A DNA stretch of 6,708 bases from an uncultured Eubacteriales bacterium (GTDB lineage: Bacteria > Bacillota > Clostridia > Lachnospirales > Lachnospiraceae): positions 1 through 6,708 of the forward strand of contig ONXW01000235.1 of NCBI GenBank assembly GCA_900321915.1, given 5' to 3'. Below, one piece after another: positions 6,181 through 6,708 of the stretch. The translations under genes and the position numbers were made by a program. Each line of letters opens with the position of its first letter. Position 1 is the first letter of the stretch. Under the pieces are notes generated by a model. The model was not told the origin of the DNA. It saw only the letters and a program-made list of their open reading frames with translations, and did not search any database.

Positions 6181-6708
6181 AGAACCGGAAAACCGGGCGG
6201 GGCACCTTTCTGTTAGTTCCCCTGGCCCTGCAGATTTTCCTGGTGCTGACCCTGCTGACCGTGCTGATGGGCAACGCAGTCTATCAGATGCAGCTGAAAG
6301 GATTTCAGGATTACGAACTGGAAAACTACCAGGATCTTATGGAGATGTGCGTCAGGACCGGCGTAAACCAGATTCGCCTGGAGAACAGTGTGGCCAGACG
6401 GAACGGAAAGCCGTTGGACCTGGAATCCCTGCACGACAGGATTGCGGGCGTGGAATTTGACCCGGCCCAGTTTGAGGAGAATGCGGGCCCGAACCTGAAT
6501 TCAGACCAGCCGGGGGACAGCCTGCGCAATGCCAGCCTGTATTTTCAGTTTCTGGTTCTGCGGGGCGACGGGCAGACACTCCTGATTGACGGCTACTCCG
6601 GACTGATGAAGGAGCTGGACAGGGGGAATTTGCTGGGGGACTACGGCTGGCAGTCGTTCAGGGAAGGCACGCTGGTGAAAGGAACCGTGCCCGGCAGCGA
6701 AGATGACG
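6162..6708 (+). CDS. N-terminal part of a second membrane protein with an external sensor-like domain (3' truncated)
   Basis: The frame runs from ATG 6162 to the window end with no stop, giving 182 codons. It begins with a strongly basic cytoplasmic stretch (SGRKIKNRKTGRG), one membrane helix at residues 15-37 (FLLVPLALQIFLVLTLLTVL) and then at least 145 residues that should lie outside. The external part has a long helix (about 40-78, QLKGFQDYELENYQDLMEM) followed by mixed alpha/beta sequence including SLYFQFLVLRGDGQTLLIDGY. A long helix after the first membrane segment and then beta strands is common in extracellular sensor domains of receptors, which would predict a second membrane helix, a HAMP domain and a signalling domain further on. 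None of that is visible, so the output type is unknown. It overlaps the preceding receptor gene by 19 bases and is probably its partner in the same operon. Confidence 0.8.
   Translation, partial: MSGRKIKNRKTGRGTFLLVPLALQIFLVLTLLTVLMGNAVYQMQLKGFQDYELENYQDLMEMCVRTGVNQIRLENSVARRNGKPLDLESLHDRIAGVEFDPAQFEENAGPNLNSDQPGDSLRNASLYFQFLVLRGDGQTLLIDGYSGLMKELDRGNLLGDYGWQSFREGTLVKGTVPGSEDD

Overview
The window is a slice of one long plus-strand gene cluster, probably a single operon, from a GC-rich low-oxygen Bacillota (Clostridia, most likely Lachnospiraceae or Oscillospiraceae). The assignment is an inference. It rests on strong Gram-positive-type Shine-Dalgarno sites (GGAGG, AAGGAGG, AAAGGAG), use of GTG as a start, proteins with simple inner-membrane anchors and no lipobox or outer-membrane features, and a DUF4280-type PAAR-like protein of the kind common in clostridia. 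Both ends are cut: the first gene lacks its 5' end and the last lacks its 3' end. There is no non-coding stretch longer than 28 bases, and I see no tRNA, rRNA, CRISPR, insertion sequence or terminator.

Layout. (1) 2-532: C-terminal part of a protein ending in a bacterial Ig-like beta domain. (2) 541-1440: a 299-residue cytoplasmic protein with a kinase-like fold signature that lacks kinase residues, followed by one membrane helix and a short external tail; it resembles the EssB/YukC plan. (3) 1433-3454: a membrane-anchored protein with 17 complete MORN-type repeats and a Gly/Ser/Pro-rich tail. (4) 3474-3860: a stand-alone PAAR-like (DUF4280) protein, the candidate tip or spike cap of an injection apparatus. 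(5) 3889-6180: a four-helix membrane receptor with two external sensing regions, a HAMP domain, a class III nucleotidyl cyclase homology domain whose catalytic residues are nearly all replaced, and a TPR-like tail. (6) 6162-6708 and beyond: the start of another membrane protein with an N-terminal helix and an external domain.

How they may work together. The only component with a well-known physical role is the PAAR-like protein, whose relatives cap the spike of contractile injection systems or are fused to exported toxins. Around it lie three or four membrane proteins that place a large repeat domain and sensor domains outside the cell, and two enzyme-like cytoplasmic domains (pseudokinase, pseudocyclase) that look catalytically dead. 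The best reading is a membrane-tethered, signal-gated secretion or injection module in a Gram-positive anaerobe, using dead enzyme folds as binding or relay parts. No sheath, tube, baseplate, FtsK-type ATPase or effector gene lies in the window, so the type of apparatus cannot be fixed here.
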